In this document: positions 25,564 to 34,145 of the stretch, piece after piece | Position numbering within the stretch: position 1 is the stretch's first letter | How the letters are laid out: every line of letters begins with the position of its first letter | Assembly: GCA_945957605.1 (NCBI GenBank) | Contig: CAMFLR010000027.1 | Span: 30,334-94,333 of the forward strand | Origin: an uncultured Isosphaeraceae bacterium | GTDB lineage: Bacteria > Planctomycetota > Planctomycetia > Isosphaerales > Isosphaeraceae | Direction of reading: 5' to 3' | DNA: 64,000 nucleotides | The notes under the pieces: generated by a model | What the model was told of the DNA's origin: nothing | What the model saw: only the letters and a program-made list of their open reading frames with translations | Database searches by the model: none | Program-made: the position numbers and the translations under genes

Positions 25564-27350
25564 TAGTAGCCTACCCCTGCCCACATCGGGAAATAGCGAC
25601 TGTCGAATCCGCTGCCCGAGTTTGGCGGGCGTGAGCCGGCGTCGGCTTGGTGTTGCGAAACGATCGTTCCGACTCTGTGGCTGTCCAGATAGACATTGCC
25701 CACGCTTTGAGAGGATTTGTTGGCTGGAGGGGGCGGTGCCCATGAGCCATCAGAGCCTTGTTTGTCGCCCTTGAGCCAATGGCCTAGAGCTTCCCCGCCA
25801 CGCTCTGCGGCGCTAAACGGATTGTATTTATCGGCCCAGGTTCCGCTCACTAGCGCACCAATCTTGTCCGAATTGGCGACCGCGAGTGCGACCGTGACCA
25901 AGGGGCCAAGTGCCGCTGTGAGGAATCCGATACCGGTGGCCGCTCCCGCTAGATTGAGGCCAGTTAGCATCGTCAAGGCAGGAACAAGCAGCTTGAAGAA
26001 CGCAGAGGTAAGCATCAGGCCTCCACCCAGAAGGGCAAGCCCCGAAAGACTTGCGAATATCTTAACAATCCACTCAAATTTCACAGGATGCTGGTTAATC
26101 CACTTTCCAATGTCGCGGATGACTTCCGCCAGTTTGTTGAGAGCAGGGATGACGATGGGGATTAAAACCTCGCCAGCGGCGATCTCCAAATTCTTCCACG
26201 CCTTCCCCAGAGCCATCTCAGCACCTTGCGGACTGGAGCGAGCGAGCGTCACGAGATCATCGGTTCCCATCGCACCTTGGCTCAACGCCATGTTTTTTTC
26301 GATCTTGTCCATCTGAAGGAACATCAGGCTCACGAGATTCGCTGCCACTCGATTGGGGAGAATCGTGCTTATTTCATTAAGAACGCCTTTTTCCGACGTG
26401 ATCCCTTTGGCCGCGAACGACGGCAACAACACATCTTTCATCCATTGATAAGGGTTCGCCCCAAATTCATCCATCCCCTTCAACGCGCCGGGTCTAATCT
26501 GCTTGAGCTGACCGATCTTGTCGTATTCGACCATCGACGGATCGACCAAGCCGAGCCGCATAAGTTCCTTCGCGGAACGGGTTGACACTCTTCCTTGGCC
26601 TAGATTGGAATAGAGGCTCATAAGGCCTGTCCCGACCCGATTCCCTCCCATTTCTTGAATCAACGGCTCCATGCCGTAATAGAAGCTCTTGTTGTCGAGC
26701 AACCGGCCGGCGACTCCCGCTGTTTTGATAAACGCAAGGTAGTCGCTGGGCTTCACTAACCCACCGGTTCCGGCGATTACTTGTTGAATCATTCCGGCCT
26801 GCGCCAGGAAGTCCTGAGCGGACTTGAATCCGCCCTTCATCTCGACAATGCGCTCCAGATCGCGAAGCTGCTTCTCGTTGAAATCTAAGCCGTGACCGCC
26901 ATAGACGGCCTGATTGGCATATTTCAGTTGGGCAAATCCCGGTGCTAACTGCTGAACCATTCCTTGACCACGGTCACCGAGAACCGCAGTTAGATCGCGG
27001 GAAACTACCATTAGGTCCGTCGCCGAAGCGCCAATGACGCTAGCGCCTCTTGCAAATTTGTCCGCCTGCGTGTTTATGGCGTCGCCCAATTTCAAGCTTT
27101 TGAACTGTGCAAACGCCTGCTCGTACTGCTTTGCCGCATCCAGGGTCTTGTCGAGCGCTTTGAATCCCGCATAGCCAATTCCTCCGAGAATCGCGCCACC
27201 TATACCCAGCAGCTTGATCTCCTTGAGCGTCGCTTGCAGCTTGGCCGCCTGAGCGTTGGTCTTCGCCAAATCGCGGCTGATCAACATCAGCCCCTGACTA
27301 ATCTTGTTGGTCAGCGCAATGGTAATGCCAACCTTATATGCGTCAGTCAT
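25563..27350 (-). CDS. Tail tape measure protein (595 aa)
   Basis: ATG 27350 follows the upstream stop with an eight-base overlap. The N-terminal helices (ISRDLAKTNAQAAKLQATLK), hydrophobic segments (LLGIGGAILGGIGYAGFKAL and FASLSGLALLGGGLMLTSAF) and a long helical middle are characteristic of tape measure proteins. Their length sets tail length. By the usual 1.5 angstrom per residue rule a tail of roughly 90 nm would be expected. The C-terminal region (KSSQSVGNVYLDSHRVG) resembles the conserved end of such proteins in contractile-tail phages. Confidence 0.85.
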   Translation of the reverse strand: MTDAYKVGITIALTNKISQGLMLISRDLAKTNAQAAKLQATLKEIKLLGIGGAILGGIGYAGFKALDKTLDAAKQYEQAFAQFKSLKLGDAINTQADKFARGASVIGASATDLMVVSRDLTAVLGDRGQGMVQQLAPGFAQLKYANQAVYGGHGLDFNEKQLRDLERIVEMKGGFKSAQDFLAQAGMIQQVIAGTGGLVKPSDYLAFIKTAGVAGRLLDNKSFYYGMEPLIQEMGGNRVGTGLMSLYSNLGQGRVSTRSAKELMRLGLVDPSMVEYDKIGQLKQIRPGALKGMDEFGANPYQWMKDVLLPSFAAKGITSEKGVLNEISTILPNRVAANLVSLMFLQMDKIEKNMALSQGAMGTDDLVTLARSSPQGAEMALGKAWKNLEIAAGEVLIPIVIPALNKLAEVIRDIGKWINQHPVKFEWIVKIFASLSGLALLGGGLMLTSAFFKLLVPALTMLTGLNLAGAATGIGFLTAALGPLVTVALAVANSDKIGALVSGTWADKYNPFSAAERGGEALGHWLKGDKQGSDGSWAPPPPANKSSQSVGNVYLDSHRVGTIVSQHQADAGSRPPNSGSGFDSRYFPMWAGVGY

Positions 27351-27816
27351 GATCGATCTGCATTCTGCCGCCGTGCACTCCTTCACCGATCAAGGCTGCG
27401 GTCGCTGATTCCCCGACGATGTTGATAATCTTCTCCATCTCATCGACGACGGCACCGCCTAGAACCGAACGCGGCGGCTGTTTCGATGTGCCAAGCTCGA
27501 AGTACACAAGATGGTCGTCGTTCGAGCCCACCTGTGCCTCGCTGTCGAGAACGATGTGCTCGATACTGTCACGCATGGCGCCGGAACGCAGGCCGGGATC
27601 ATTCTCGGTGTAACCTTGCCGGAGGCGATCCGCCTTGGTCGCATCAGCGAGTTCAGGCCACGCGATGAACGGTCCGGTTTGCTCCTGATACTCGCCGATT
27701 TTTTCCTTCGCCCGCGTCTCGACCAGGACCGCGGCTTTTTCGAGAGCGCGGTTTTCCATCTCATGCTGAGCCAGGGCGATTTCGCCGAATTTGGCTGCGA
27801 GTTCGAGAAGTTCCAT
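27343..27816 (-). CDS. HK97 gp10-like / tail completion protein (157 aa)
   Basis: The pattern VETRAKEKIGEYQEQTGPF, then RSGAMRDSIEHIVLDSEAQV and VYFELGTSKQPPRSVL matches the gp10-like or virion-morphogenesis family. In these, the ELGT-xxxPPRP turn is the signature. In most phages this gene lies before the tail tube. Here it lies between the chaperone genes and the tape measure, which is unusual but seen in some myoviruses. Confidence 0.75.
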   Translation of the reverse strand: MELLELAAKFGEIALAQHEMENRALEKAAVLVETRAKEKIGEYQEQTGPFIAWPELADATKADRLRQGYTENDPGLRSGAMRDSIEHIVLDSEAQVGSNDDHLVYFELGTSKQPPRSVLGGAVVDEMEKIINIVGESATAALIGEGVHGGRMQIDHD

Positions 27817-28013
27817 TACTTATCCGTCTTCCAGCAAGAGTTGACCCAGTCCCACTCATTTCCGTCCATTTGGCCGAAGATGATCGACCATGCCATCACT
27901 TCATGCGGCTCCAAGGTGAACGCCACATCGAAAGGGACGCCGTTTTTCACCAAGTATAAGCAGGATCGCAGTTCGCCATTTTCAACGAGCGTACGGATGC
28001 GATCGTCGGTCAT
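27816..28013 (-). CDS. Small tail assembly protein, second chaperone position (65 aa)
   Basis: The sequence ends EVMAWSIIFGQMDGNEWDWV. I recall this pattern in small proteins that follow tail assembly chaperones. The start overlaps the chaperone stop (ATGA, 28010-28013) and its stop overlaps the next start (TAATG). It could be the equivalent of the frameshift-made extension (T of GT), here as a separate gene. No slippery frameshift was needed. Confidence 0.7.
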   Translation of the reverse strand: MTDDRIRTLVENGELRSCLYLVKNGVPFDVAFTLEPHEVMAWSIIFGQMDGNEWDWVNSCWKTDK

Positions 28014-28354
28014 TCCGGCGTAGTAAACATTTCTTGCAGAGCTTCGCCGACCGCTTCCATACCCTCGTCGCCGAGCCGTTGGATCAAGGCTTCGAGCTGA
28101 ATCTTGTTGGCGGGACGGCTCACGGGATCACCATCGATGCTGCTGACATGGAACGCCAGAGCGGCATAGCCCAGATAGGGTTCATTTTTCGCGTTCTCTG
28201 CGCCGATGACCTCGAACATCTTGAGCCGGTCGAGTGCCCGCATTTTCTTGATGCCAATGGCGCGGCCGGTCGAGTCGGTCTTGGTTGTGGGCTGCTGAGC
28301 CGACTTGACGATCGATTCAGTCGGCGTTTCCGTATGCACAGTCACTTTTGTCAT
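28010..28354 (-). CDS. Tail assembly chaperone (114 aa)
   Basis: The location between tube and tape measure and the helical pattern (KKMRALDRLKMFEVIGAENA, then IQLEALIQRLGDEGMEAVGE) match the G-type tail assembly chaperone. This protein binds the tape measure during tail assembly and is not kept in the virion. It is translationally coupled to the 65-aa gene downstream. Confidence 0.75.
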   Translation of the reverse strand: MTKVTVHTETPTESIVKSAQQPTTKTDSTGRAIGIKKMRALDRLKMFEVIGAENAKNEPYLGYAALAFHVSSIDGDPVSRPANKIQLEALIQRLGDEGMEAVGEALQEMFTTPE

Positions 28355-28357
28355 ACG

Positions 28358-28786
28358 CTATACCTTGATGCGGCGTGAGGCCATGGCCGACACGGAAATC
28401 GGAATGAGCGAATCCGCTCTCCAATCGCCTGCGCTGTCGAACTTCAGGACCACATCGGTATAGCGGTAGGTCGAGATAGAACCGTCTTTTTCAACGATGT
28501 TTTCCAGTAACGTGCCGCCTTGCTGATTCACACCTGCATAGTAGTCAGCCTCACGCTGTGCGAAGTAATTATCGATTTCAGGATCGGTACGGTCGAACTT
28601 CATATCGATCTGCCAGCCGTCCGGCTCATAACCATGAATGTGCAATCCATTAAGGCCTTTGTGAGGCAGGTCAGTGAACATCGGTTTGATCGAGTAGTCC
28701 GTTTTTCCATTTAGGGTGAGCGTGCCCGCCGAGGTCACCACCGTGTAGCTGATGTCCTTGCCGACGGAATAGTTATTTATGGGCAT
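28358..28786 (-). CDS. Tail tube protein (142 aa)
   Basis: AAGGAG lies before ATG 28786. The sequence (SYTVVTSAGTLTLNGKTDYS, GLHIHGYEPDGWQIDMKFDR, DVVLKFDSAGDWRADSLIPI) has the strand pattern of contractile-tail tube proteins. It follows the sheath gene directly, as expected. It would form the inner tube through which DNA passes. Confidence 0.85.
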   Translation of the reverse strand: MPINNYSVGKDISYTVVTSAGTLTLNGKTDYSIKPMFTDLPHKGLNGLHIHGYEPDGWQIDMKFDRTDPEIDNYFAQREADYYAGVNQQGGTLLENIVEKDGSISTYRYTDVVLKFDSAGDWRADSLIPISVSAMASRRIKV

Positions 28787-28797
28787 TTATGAACTCC

Positions 28798-30330
28798 TTA
28801 CTGAAAGCTGGGACTGGTATTGCGGACGATGACCGTGGTCTGAGACGCATCGAGATTTACGAGAAAGTAACGAATCACCGACAGATAAACGACCTTCACA
28901 TCCGCCTGCATGTAACCCAGCGACACACGCTGCTGCGGATTGTTCGTCGTATCGAGAATCACTTTCCAATCCTGGATCATGCGCTGCTGGAACATGTTCT
29001 GAAGGAAATTGTCGAGCGTCGCCTTGGCTGATGCCTGCACGTTCGGCGTCTGAAGCTGACCGATGAACTGGCCCATGCCGGCGTTGAGCGTGGCGGCGAT
29101 GAAGTTCGTCAGGCGCGGGTAGTTGTCACCGTTGATCGAGGCATTACTCGACGCATTCACACCGAGGCGTGCGCTGTAGTAGGTTCCGCCGGGCGATGGG
29201 TTGGCGATCACCTCGCCGCGTGCTGCGACAATCGAGGCTAGCTCGGCATCGCTGTACTGCTGCTTGACGTTGGTTTTCTGCGTAGCGATGATGCCTTGCA
29301 GCGGTTTATTCAGTGAGGATTGCTCGGGCGAAAGCGCCGCGAGCTTGCCCGCGATGAATCCCTGCGGTGAGACGAGGCGTGTAATCCCGCCGTTCACCGT
29401 GTCGTTGATGTAGCACCAATCGCCGAAGATCGCTTTGAGTGCATAGCTGTCAATGCCTGCTGTGGCGAGCGTGGTGCTGAAATTGGAAATGGTATCGCCT
29501 GCTGGGCTTGCAGTGATCATGTACGCACCCTCACCGAGGCCGTACGTGTTTTGGAGAGTCCACTGGGTTGTATCATCGGCATCCGCCAGCATGACGACGC
29601 TGGCGCCGGTGCCGCGCAGAGCGTACATCCCTTTACGCGGCGTCGTGTCCTGGCCCACCAAAACGCTCGACGTGATCGTGGTTGCACCGTCAGTGCCGCC
29701 TGAAAGCGTCACGGTCGAAGGATTGGTCGGTGCCGTGGTGCCTGAACCGGCGGTTGCCACGAGATATTGCGACGGCCCGCGCAAGCCGCTCAGGCCTGAG
29801 TTGATCGCGGCCGCCATGTTCACGTAGAGGGCGTTGCCCGTGCCGCCGATATTGTCGAACACTTCGGAGAGCTGGCCCGGCAGGTTGACCGTCAGCTTAT
29901 ACGTCACCGTGCCGCTGACGCTATTGGTGCCGGTCCCGACCACAACGGTAATCGAATTCCCCAGCGTGCCGGTGTATTTGGCGGTGAAGGTAATGCCGGT
30001 GCCGGTACCGAGCGTGCCGCTTGCCGCGACGTCGGTGCCGTCGGTGACGCGGATGAGTTTGAAGTTCGACGCCCCCTGCAAGGACGCGGTATAGACCGCC
30101 GTGCCGAGATCGTATTTGCGGGCCTGCATGGCCCCGAATTGAAGCGCCGTATCGTTCGGGCCTGACGCTACGGTCGGGCTGTTGACCGGTCCCCAGGTGG
30201 CCGTGCCGACGACGCCGAGGATATTGGTCGGCACGCCGTTGAGCTGCGGCTGCGGTGCGACGACCTGAACGTAGAGGTTGGGGACAGATAAAGCGTTCGT
30301 GTTAATCGAACCTTGCTGGACGATCGGCAT
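28798..30330 (-). CDS. Tail sheath protein (510 aa)
   Basis: This is a contractile tail sheath. The N-terminal arm contains GVVGTATWGPVNSPTVASGP with NDTALQFG, the conserved sheath motif. A variable outer beta domain (residues about 105-230) follows, and a C-terminal core with IVAARGEVIANPSPGGTYYS, then LTNFIAATLNAGMGQFIGQL and FLQNMFQQRMIQDWKVILD. It contracts around the tube during infection. Sheath plus gpD, V, gp25 and J make the myovirus assignment firm. Confidence 0.95.
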   Translation of the reverse strand: MPIVQQGSINTNALSVPNLYVQVVAPQPQLNGVPTNILGVVGTATWGPVNSPTVASGPNDTALQFGAMQARKYDLGTAVYTASLQGASNFKLIRVTDGTDVAASGTLGTGTGITFTAKYTGTLGNSITVVVGTGTNSVSGTVTYKLTVNLPGQLSEVFDNIGGTGNALYVNMAAAINSGLSGLRGPSQYLVATAGSGTTAPTNPSTVTLSGGTDGATTITSSVLVGQDTTPRKGMYALRGTGASVVMLADADDTTQWTLQNTYGLGEGAYMITASPAGDTISNFSTTLATAGIDSYALKAIFGDWCYINDTVNGGITRLVSPQGFIAGKLAALSPEQSSLNKPLQGIIATQKTNVKQQYSDAELASIVAARGEVIANPSPGGTYYSARLGVNASSNASINGDNYPRLTNFIAATLNAGMGQFIGQLQTPNVQASAKATLDNFLQNMFQQRMIQDWKVILDTTNNPQQRVSLGYMQADVKVVYLSVIRYFLVNLDASQTTVIVRNTSPSFQ

Positions 30331-30333
30331 GAA

Positions 30334-30480
30334 TTATTCCTTTTCGCTGATGGGATGATCGGCGGCCACGACGTGGCCCGCGTTTTCGCTGGCAAGAACT
30401 GCGTCGATCTCTTCCGGATCGGTGATCAGTTCGCCCTTTTCGCGGCCTTGGAACGGGTTGGTTACGACGAGTACGCGCAT
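30334..30480 (-). CDS. Small protein ahead of the sheath (48 aa)
   Basis: ATG 30480 has a perfect AAGGAG seven bases upstream. The short protein (MRVLVVTNPFQGREKGELIT, then DPEEIDAVLASENAGHVV) ends three bases before the sheath start. A small gene at this spot is common in Mu- and P2-type phages (DUF2635 position), though the sequence here does not clearly match that family. The role is unknown; it may be a sheath assembly helper. Confidence 0.7.
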   Translation of the reverse strand: MRVLVVTNPFQGREKGELITDPEEIDAVLASENAGHVVAADHPISEKE

Positions 30481-30493
30481 GGTGTCTCCTTGA

Positions 30494-31282
30494 TTAACTG
30501 GTAATGGTGGTATTGATCAGCGTGTCGACGATCTGAGCCGCCGGGATGCTGTCGGTGGTGGGGTATTCGACGCTGTACCAAAGGTCGCGGCGAAATAGCC
30601 CCTGCTTTTCCGCTCGGTCGACCACGCAGGTTTTGACGTAGACGATTCGCCCTGTTGAGCCGTCCGGCAGCGCGATGAAGTTAAGCTTCGATAACGCCAC
30701 ATCGACCGGTGGAACAACCGCGTCGCGTGCTTGTGGTGTCGGGCACCAGAAACTGATCATGAAATTGCGCTTCTGCCGCTTGATCTCGCGGATGGCTGTC
30801 GCAACGACTCCTACGGCGGTGGTAATCGCATAGGCTCCGGCAATCGTGATGACAGGGCCAGTATTCGATCCGCCGGTGAGCGCTGCGAGTGCGGTTGCAA
30901 TCGACGTTGCCGTATCGCCGGGCTGGACGGCATAGAGATAGCCGGTGCCGTTGACTTTGACCGCCAGGTTGAGCGGTGAGCCGGGTGTACCGCCGACCGT
31001 AATTGTGTTGCCCAACACGGTGAGCTTGAGTGCGGGTGTCGGGATGGTCAGTGTTTGATAATCTTGCGGATAGCGGGTCGTCTTTTGCTCGACGTCCTGC
31101 GGGTAGACCGAAATATTGATGTTGCCTGCCGCCAGGTCTTTGTCGAGATTCTGCGAGATCGGCCAGCCGCGATAGATCAGGCAGTTCGTATTGGCGACCG
31201 ACGGCAAGCCCGTGCCTTGCGGATAGACCGCCTGCTCGATGAGCGAGACAATCGCCTGTTCCACGTCAGCGAGATCGGCCAT
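30494..31282 (-). CDS. Tail terminator / neck protein (262 aa)
   Basis: Its N-terminal region (ADLADVEQAIVSLIEQAVYP) and C-terminal region (IREIKRQKRNFMISFWCPTP, VDRAEKQGLFRRDLWYSVEY) match tail completion or terminator proteins in the position before the sheath. The middle inserts a beta domain with GTGYLYAVQPGDTATSIATA, a LysM-like or Ig-like decoration. It likely caps the tail at the neck. Confidence 0.7.
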   Translation of the reverse strand: MADLADVEQAIVSLIEQAVYPQGTGLPSVANTNCLIYRGWPISQNLDKDLAAGNINISVYPQDVEQKTTRYPQDYQTLTIPTPALKLTVLGNTITVGGTPGSPLNLAVKVNGTGYLYAVQPGDTATSIATALAALTGGSNTGPVITIAGAYAITTAVGVVATAIREIKRQKRNFMISFWCPTPQARDAVVPPVDVALSKLNFIALPDGSTGRIVYVKTCVVDRAEKQGLFRRDLWYSVEYPTTDSIPAAQIVDTLINTTITS

Positions 31283-31283
31283 G

Positions 31284-31625
31284 CTACGTTTCCATGATCT
31301 GGCAGCGGCAGGTCGTTACCATGGGTCCCGGGTACGCAGCGATCACCTGATAGCGCAGACCCTGATCGTCGATGATGAAATCGCGGTTTTGCACGAGGCC
31401 AAGCGGGGCTTTGAAGATGATTTTCCAAATGCTCTCGCCCGCTGCGTCGGTGGGTAGTTTTCCGGGTGAATCCGTGCCCTGGCGATCGACCTGGATTCTG
31501 GCAGCGATGCCACTGGCGATCTGTGTTTCGGTCGCCTGGTTAATGCCGCTGTAAGGTTGCGCACCGGCCGTTGTATTGCGGGCCTGGCGGCCAATCGAAA
31601 TGGTTCTTGGGTAGAGGAAGCTCAT
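31284..31625 (-). CDS. Head-tail connector / neck protein (113 aa)
   Basis: ATG 31625 overlaps the preceding stop as ATGA; the longer open frame is rejected. The sequence (FLYPRTISIGRQARNTTAGA, then NRDFIIDDQGLRYQVIAAYP) resembles head closure or minor head proteins of HK97-like phages, where VKPGDYVVDDEGRRYQV-type strands occur. It lies between the adaptor and the terminator, the standard place for a stopper protein. Confidence 0.65.
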   Translation of the reverse strand: MSFLYPRTISIGRQARNTTAGAQPYSGINQATETQIASGIAARIQVDRQGTDSPGKLPTDAAGESIWKIIFKAPLGLVQNRDFIIDDQGLRYQVIAAYPGPMVTTCRCQIMET

Positions 31626-32521
31626 ATTCGCATCGAACGGTAAGGCTGAAGTAAGGCTTTCGTGTCGGGGTCGAGCACGCTCGGACTGAAGCTCTCCAGC
31701 GTAGCATCGCCCGACCTCGCCAGTTTGATGTTTGACGGTAAATCGACCTGAATGTTCGAGTTCACAATATTGGCTGCAGCTTGTTTGATGTCGGTCGGCA
31801 GAGTGTCGTCGCTCCATCCTGCGACGTAATTGATTCGCGCCAATAATGGATAATTCGTGGGAAAGAACGACGGGTACACCTGAAGCGCGCCCGTTGTGGT
31901 GTTGATGTCCACCGTCGAAATATCGACCGGATTCCAGACTCCAAGGATCAGTGTATTGATGAGTAGATTGTCGTATGAATAGACGGTATCCGAAATCTGG
32001 CGCGGCAGTTTTGGATTGCCGTATTTGATGTACATCGAAAATAGCTGCGCCACCGGACGGCGTGCGGCGAAGACGACCGGCGCGCCGCGTTGGATCGGGG
32101 ATTCTTCCTTGATCGTCAGCCCGAAATCAATCCTTGGCGATGGATGGTCGAACTGGACATTGTCTAGCGTCAGGGTATTACCGCTCGCGGCAGTAACCAC
32201 GCACGCCTCGGTGATCGACGGCGTTAAGCGGTCGAGAACCACCACGTCGCCGATATTTTGAGTCCCAAATTGTGCCTTGGGAATCGTCACGACGACGTCC
32301 GAGCCTGGTGCAATCGCTGGCGCGGTGAAGCTCCGCGTCGGTGACAGGCACGTCATATAGCACGGCATCCCGTTGGCATCAGGCGTCCAGAGCAACCCCT
32401 CTGGCTTACCGATGAAGCCGTTTATTAGCCGCGTGGCACTTTGGACTTGGTCGACCGTTGCATTCGCAACTCCATAGAGCGCGTATTCATTCGCATGCAA
32501 ATAAGGGGTGTACGAGGCCAT
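31622..32521 (-). CDS. Head-tail adaptor-like protein (299 aa)
   Basis: The N-terminal part (YALYGVANATVDQVQSATRL, INGFIGKPEGLLW) looks like a helical connector. A beta insertion (VVLDRLTPSITEACVVTAAS, EESPIQRGAPVVFAARRPV) and a C-terminal helical part (DIKQAAANIVNSNIQVDLPS, then LLQPYRSMRI) follow. The last motif resembles the end of gp6/adaptor proteins. It is larger than usual adaptors because of the insertion. Its start shares a base with the previous stop. Confidence 0.65.
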   Translation of the reverse strand: MASYTPYLHANEYALYGVANATVDQVQSATRLINGFIGKPEGLLWTPDANGMPCYMTCLSPTRSFTAPAIAPGSDVVVTIPKAQFGTQNIGDVVVLDRLTPSITEACVVTAASGNTLTLDNVQFDHPSPRIDFGLTIKEESPIQRGAPVVFAARRPVAQLFSMYIKYGNPKLPRQISDTVYSYDNLLINTLILGVWNPVDISTVDINTTTGALQVYPSFFPTNYPLLARINYVAGWSDDTLPTDIKQAAANIVNSNIQVDLPSNIKLARSGDATLESFSPSVLDPDTKALLQPYRSMRI

Positions 32522-32772
32522 TACTCAGGCTTCTTTTTGTTCTCGAACGGCTTTTTCATTTTATTGGATACGGGTGCGGCCATCTTTTCTTCGATGGACT
32601 CGGATGGTCCAGCAGTCACTTCCTCCACAACAACCGGCTCGGCATAACCGTGCGAAATGGCTACGGCGGCAAGATCAGTCGACAAATGGGCTTCCATGCC
32701 CTCCTCGAACTCGTGATGGTCTAATCCTGTTTGCGAACCAGCAAAACTTTTAAGAATCTTATGCAATTTCAT
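32521..32772 (-). CDS. Small charged protein (83 aa), head-neck region
   Basis: A helical N-terminus (MKLHKILKSFAGSQTGLDHH) with a Pro/Glu/Lys-rich disordered tail (KMKKPFENKKKPE). No family. It lies between head spike-like and adaptor genes and may be a minor structural or assembly factor. Confidence 0.6.
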   Translation of the reverse strand: MKLHKILKSFAGSQTGLDHHEFEEGMEAHLSTDLAAVAISHGYAEPVVVEEVTAGPSESIEEKMAAPVSNKMKKPFENKKKPE

Positions 32773-32776
32773 AGTA

Positions 32777-33046
32777 TTACCATAGTGCTACGAGGTTAGT
32801 GGCCGTGGTACCCGCCGCCTTGATCCTGCTCGCGCAGATTCGAATGACGGAACCAACGGTTACGCCGATTAACGTCACCGTTTCGCCCTGTTCCGTGATG
32901 AGAGCAATATTCCCCGCACCGCCGACGTAGATTGCGCGGGAAACATTGGACAAATCGACGATATCGCTGGGCGTTACGGCAGCGGCATGGCGATAAGGGG
33001 AATCGAGACCGGTTTGGAGCTGAGCGTAGTCGTCAATGGCTGGCAT
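32777..33046 (-). CDS. Spike base-like virion protein (89 aa)
   Basis: The order of motifs (DSPYRHAAAVTPSDIVDLSN, SRAIYVGGAGNIALITEQGE, GVTVGSVIRICASRI and a final LVALW) closely follows a small family annotated as spike base protein (RCAP_Rcc01079 type, from a gene transfer agent). In those particles it forms the base of head spikes. Here it lies in the head gene cluster, which suits a capsid decoration role. Confidence 0.75.
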   Translation of the reverse strand: MPAIDDYAQLQTGLDSPYRHAAAVTPSDIVDLSNVSRAIYVGGAGNIALITEQGETVTLIGVTVGSVIRICASRIKAAGTTATNLVALW

Positions 33047-33049
33047 GGA

Positions 33050-33616
33050 TTAAACCGCAGCAGTGAACGGAGTGGCTGCGGTGCCGGTGGAGGTCGTCAT
33101 CCCGGAAACCGCCCAAGTGTTGGCCGCGATATCTTCGATGGTTATGTACTCTCCGACCGACACGCTACCCGTGGTACTTCGATTAAGCGTAATGGTGTCT
33201 GAGTTCGTGGCGACAGTACCGGAATTCGCCGCAATATAACCTGTGACCGTCGCGCTATCGACGGTCGTGATGATCCCGACCATGAAGTCTGACGCATTCG
33301 CAACTTGAATCTTATGCGAATTCGATGTCGCGATTACCGTCACCAAGAATTTGAATTTTGCGCCGCTACCAATTGCCGCCGGGAGCGTGCAGACTGAGCC
33401 GGTTGCCGTGTCGAGATTGATCGTCGTGCCGTTATGTAATGCGGCCGTAACTGCGAGTGTTGAGCCAGCGGAGATACCCACCTTGGTCGAAAGCTTTGCA
33501 GCCTGGTTGATTTCGGTTGCGGTTGCGGTAATTGCGACACCACCAATGCTTAAGGTGCCATTTATGCTTTCAACCCCATCTTCGCGGTAATTCTTAGTTG
33601 TATAACTTCCGGTCAT
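33050..33616 (-). CDS. Head decoration / structural protein (188 aa)
   Basis: AGGAGG precedes ATG 33616. The protein is beta-rich. It has an N-terminal arm (TGSYTTKNYREDGVESINGT), TATEINQAAKLSTKVGISAG (a phage structural motif seen in many head and tail proteins) and two repeated strands (FKFLVTVIATSNSHKIQVAN). It probably decorates the capsid with the spike base protein. It is preceded by an intrinsic terminator. Confidence 0.65.
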   Translation of the reverse strand: MTGSYTTKNYREDGVESINGTLSIGGVAITATATEINQAAKLSTKVGISAGSTLAVTAALHNGTTINLDTATGSVCTLPAAIGSGAKFKFLVTVIATSNSHKIQVANASDFMVGIITTVDSATVTGYIAANSGTVATNSDTITLNRSTTGSVSVGEYITIEDIAANTWAVSGMTTSTGTAATPFTAAV

Positions 33617-33627
33617 AGACCCTCCTG

Positions 33628-33657
33628 AAAAAGTGGGGGACGGCGAAAACCGCCCCC
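33628..33657 (-). terminator. Intrinsic terminator within the late operon
   Basis: On the minus strand a G5/C5 outer stem (33657-33653 with 33639-33635) and a CGG/CCG inner stem (33652-33650 with 33643-33641) with a bulged base are followed by five T residues (33632-33628). It sits in the 47-base gap after the 149-aa head gene. It should lower transcription of the connector and tail genes relative to the capsid. Confidence 0.75.
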
Positions 33658-33663
33658 GAATGC

Positions 33664-34113
33664 TTAGGTGTAGCTGTTAACGGGCTGAGCGCGGTTGCGT
33701 CCACGCAGCGCGGTGACGCCGCAGATCGTGCCGCTCGAATGCGTACCGCTGAAGTTCAACACGCCACGGATGTAGCGCTTGGCACCGCGATACCCAACCT
33801 GGTAAATCTGCGAGCAACCCGAGTTGGCGGTGATCTCAGCGACGGTTCCGGTATTAATCCCGGTCACATAGTTGGTGATGTCTGCGTTCGCCACGGCGGT
33901 GAACGTCGAGTTGTCATCCGATTCCTGAACTTCAAGGTCGAGCTTGTTGACGCTTGAATAAGTATCCACCGGCGCGCCGATATGGAACAGAAGCACCACG
34001 TCGTCGGAGTTTTGAACATCAACGCTTGCGGAATTCGCATCGGCGCTACTGACGACAGGGTCCAACAGCGAGGTAAAACTCGTATTGGCATAGAGAGAGG
34101 TATGATTAGGCAT
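33664..34113 (-). CDS. Head structural protein (149 aa)
   Basis: The beta-rich protein (SVDVQNSDDVVLLFHIGAPV, KLDLEVQESDDNSTFTAVAN, AKRYIRGVLNFSGTHSSG) matches a family of capsid-associated proteins found right after HK97 major capsid genes. In these the strand KYLRVVLNFSGTHT is conserved. AAGGAG lies before the start. Because it is between the major capsid gene and a terminator, it should be made in large amounts, as expected of a decoration protein. Confidence 0.7.
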   Translation of the reverse strand: MPNHTSLYANTSFTSLLDPVVSSADANSASVDVQNSDDVVLLFHIGAPVDTYSSVNKLDLEVQESDDNSTFTAVANADITNYVTGINTGTVAEITANSGCSQIYQVGYRGAKRYIRGVLNFSGTHSSGTICGVTALRGRNRAQPVNSYT

Positions 34114-34145
34114 ATTAATAGTCTCCTTAAATAATAATGCGGCGA

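Noticed and set aside
28010..28354. Programmed frameshift in the tail assembly chaperone
   Set aside because: No clear slippery heptamer near the end, and the next small gene has its own ATG in an ATGA overlap.
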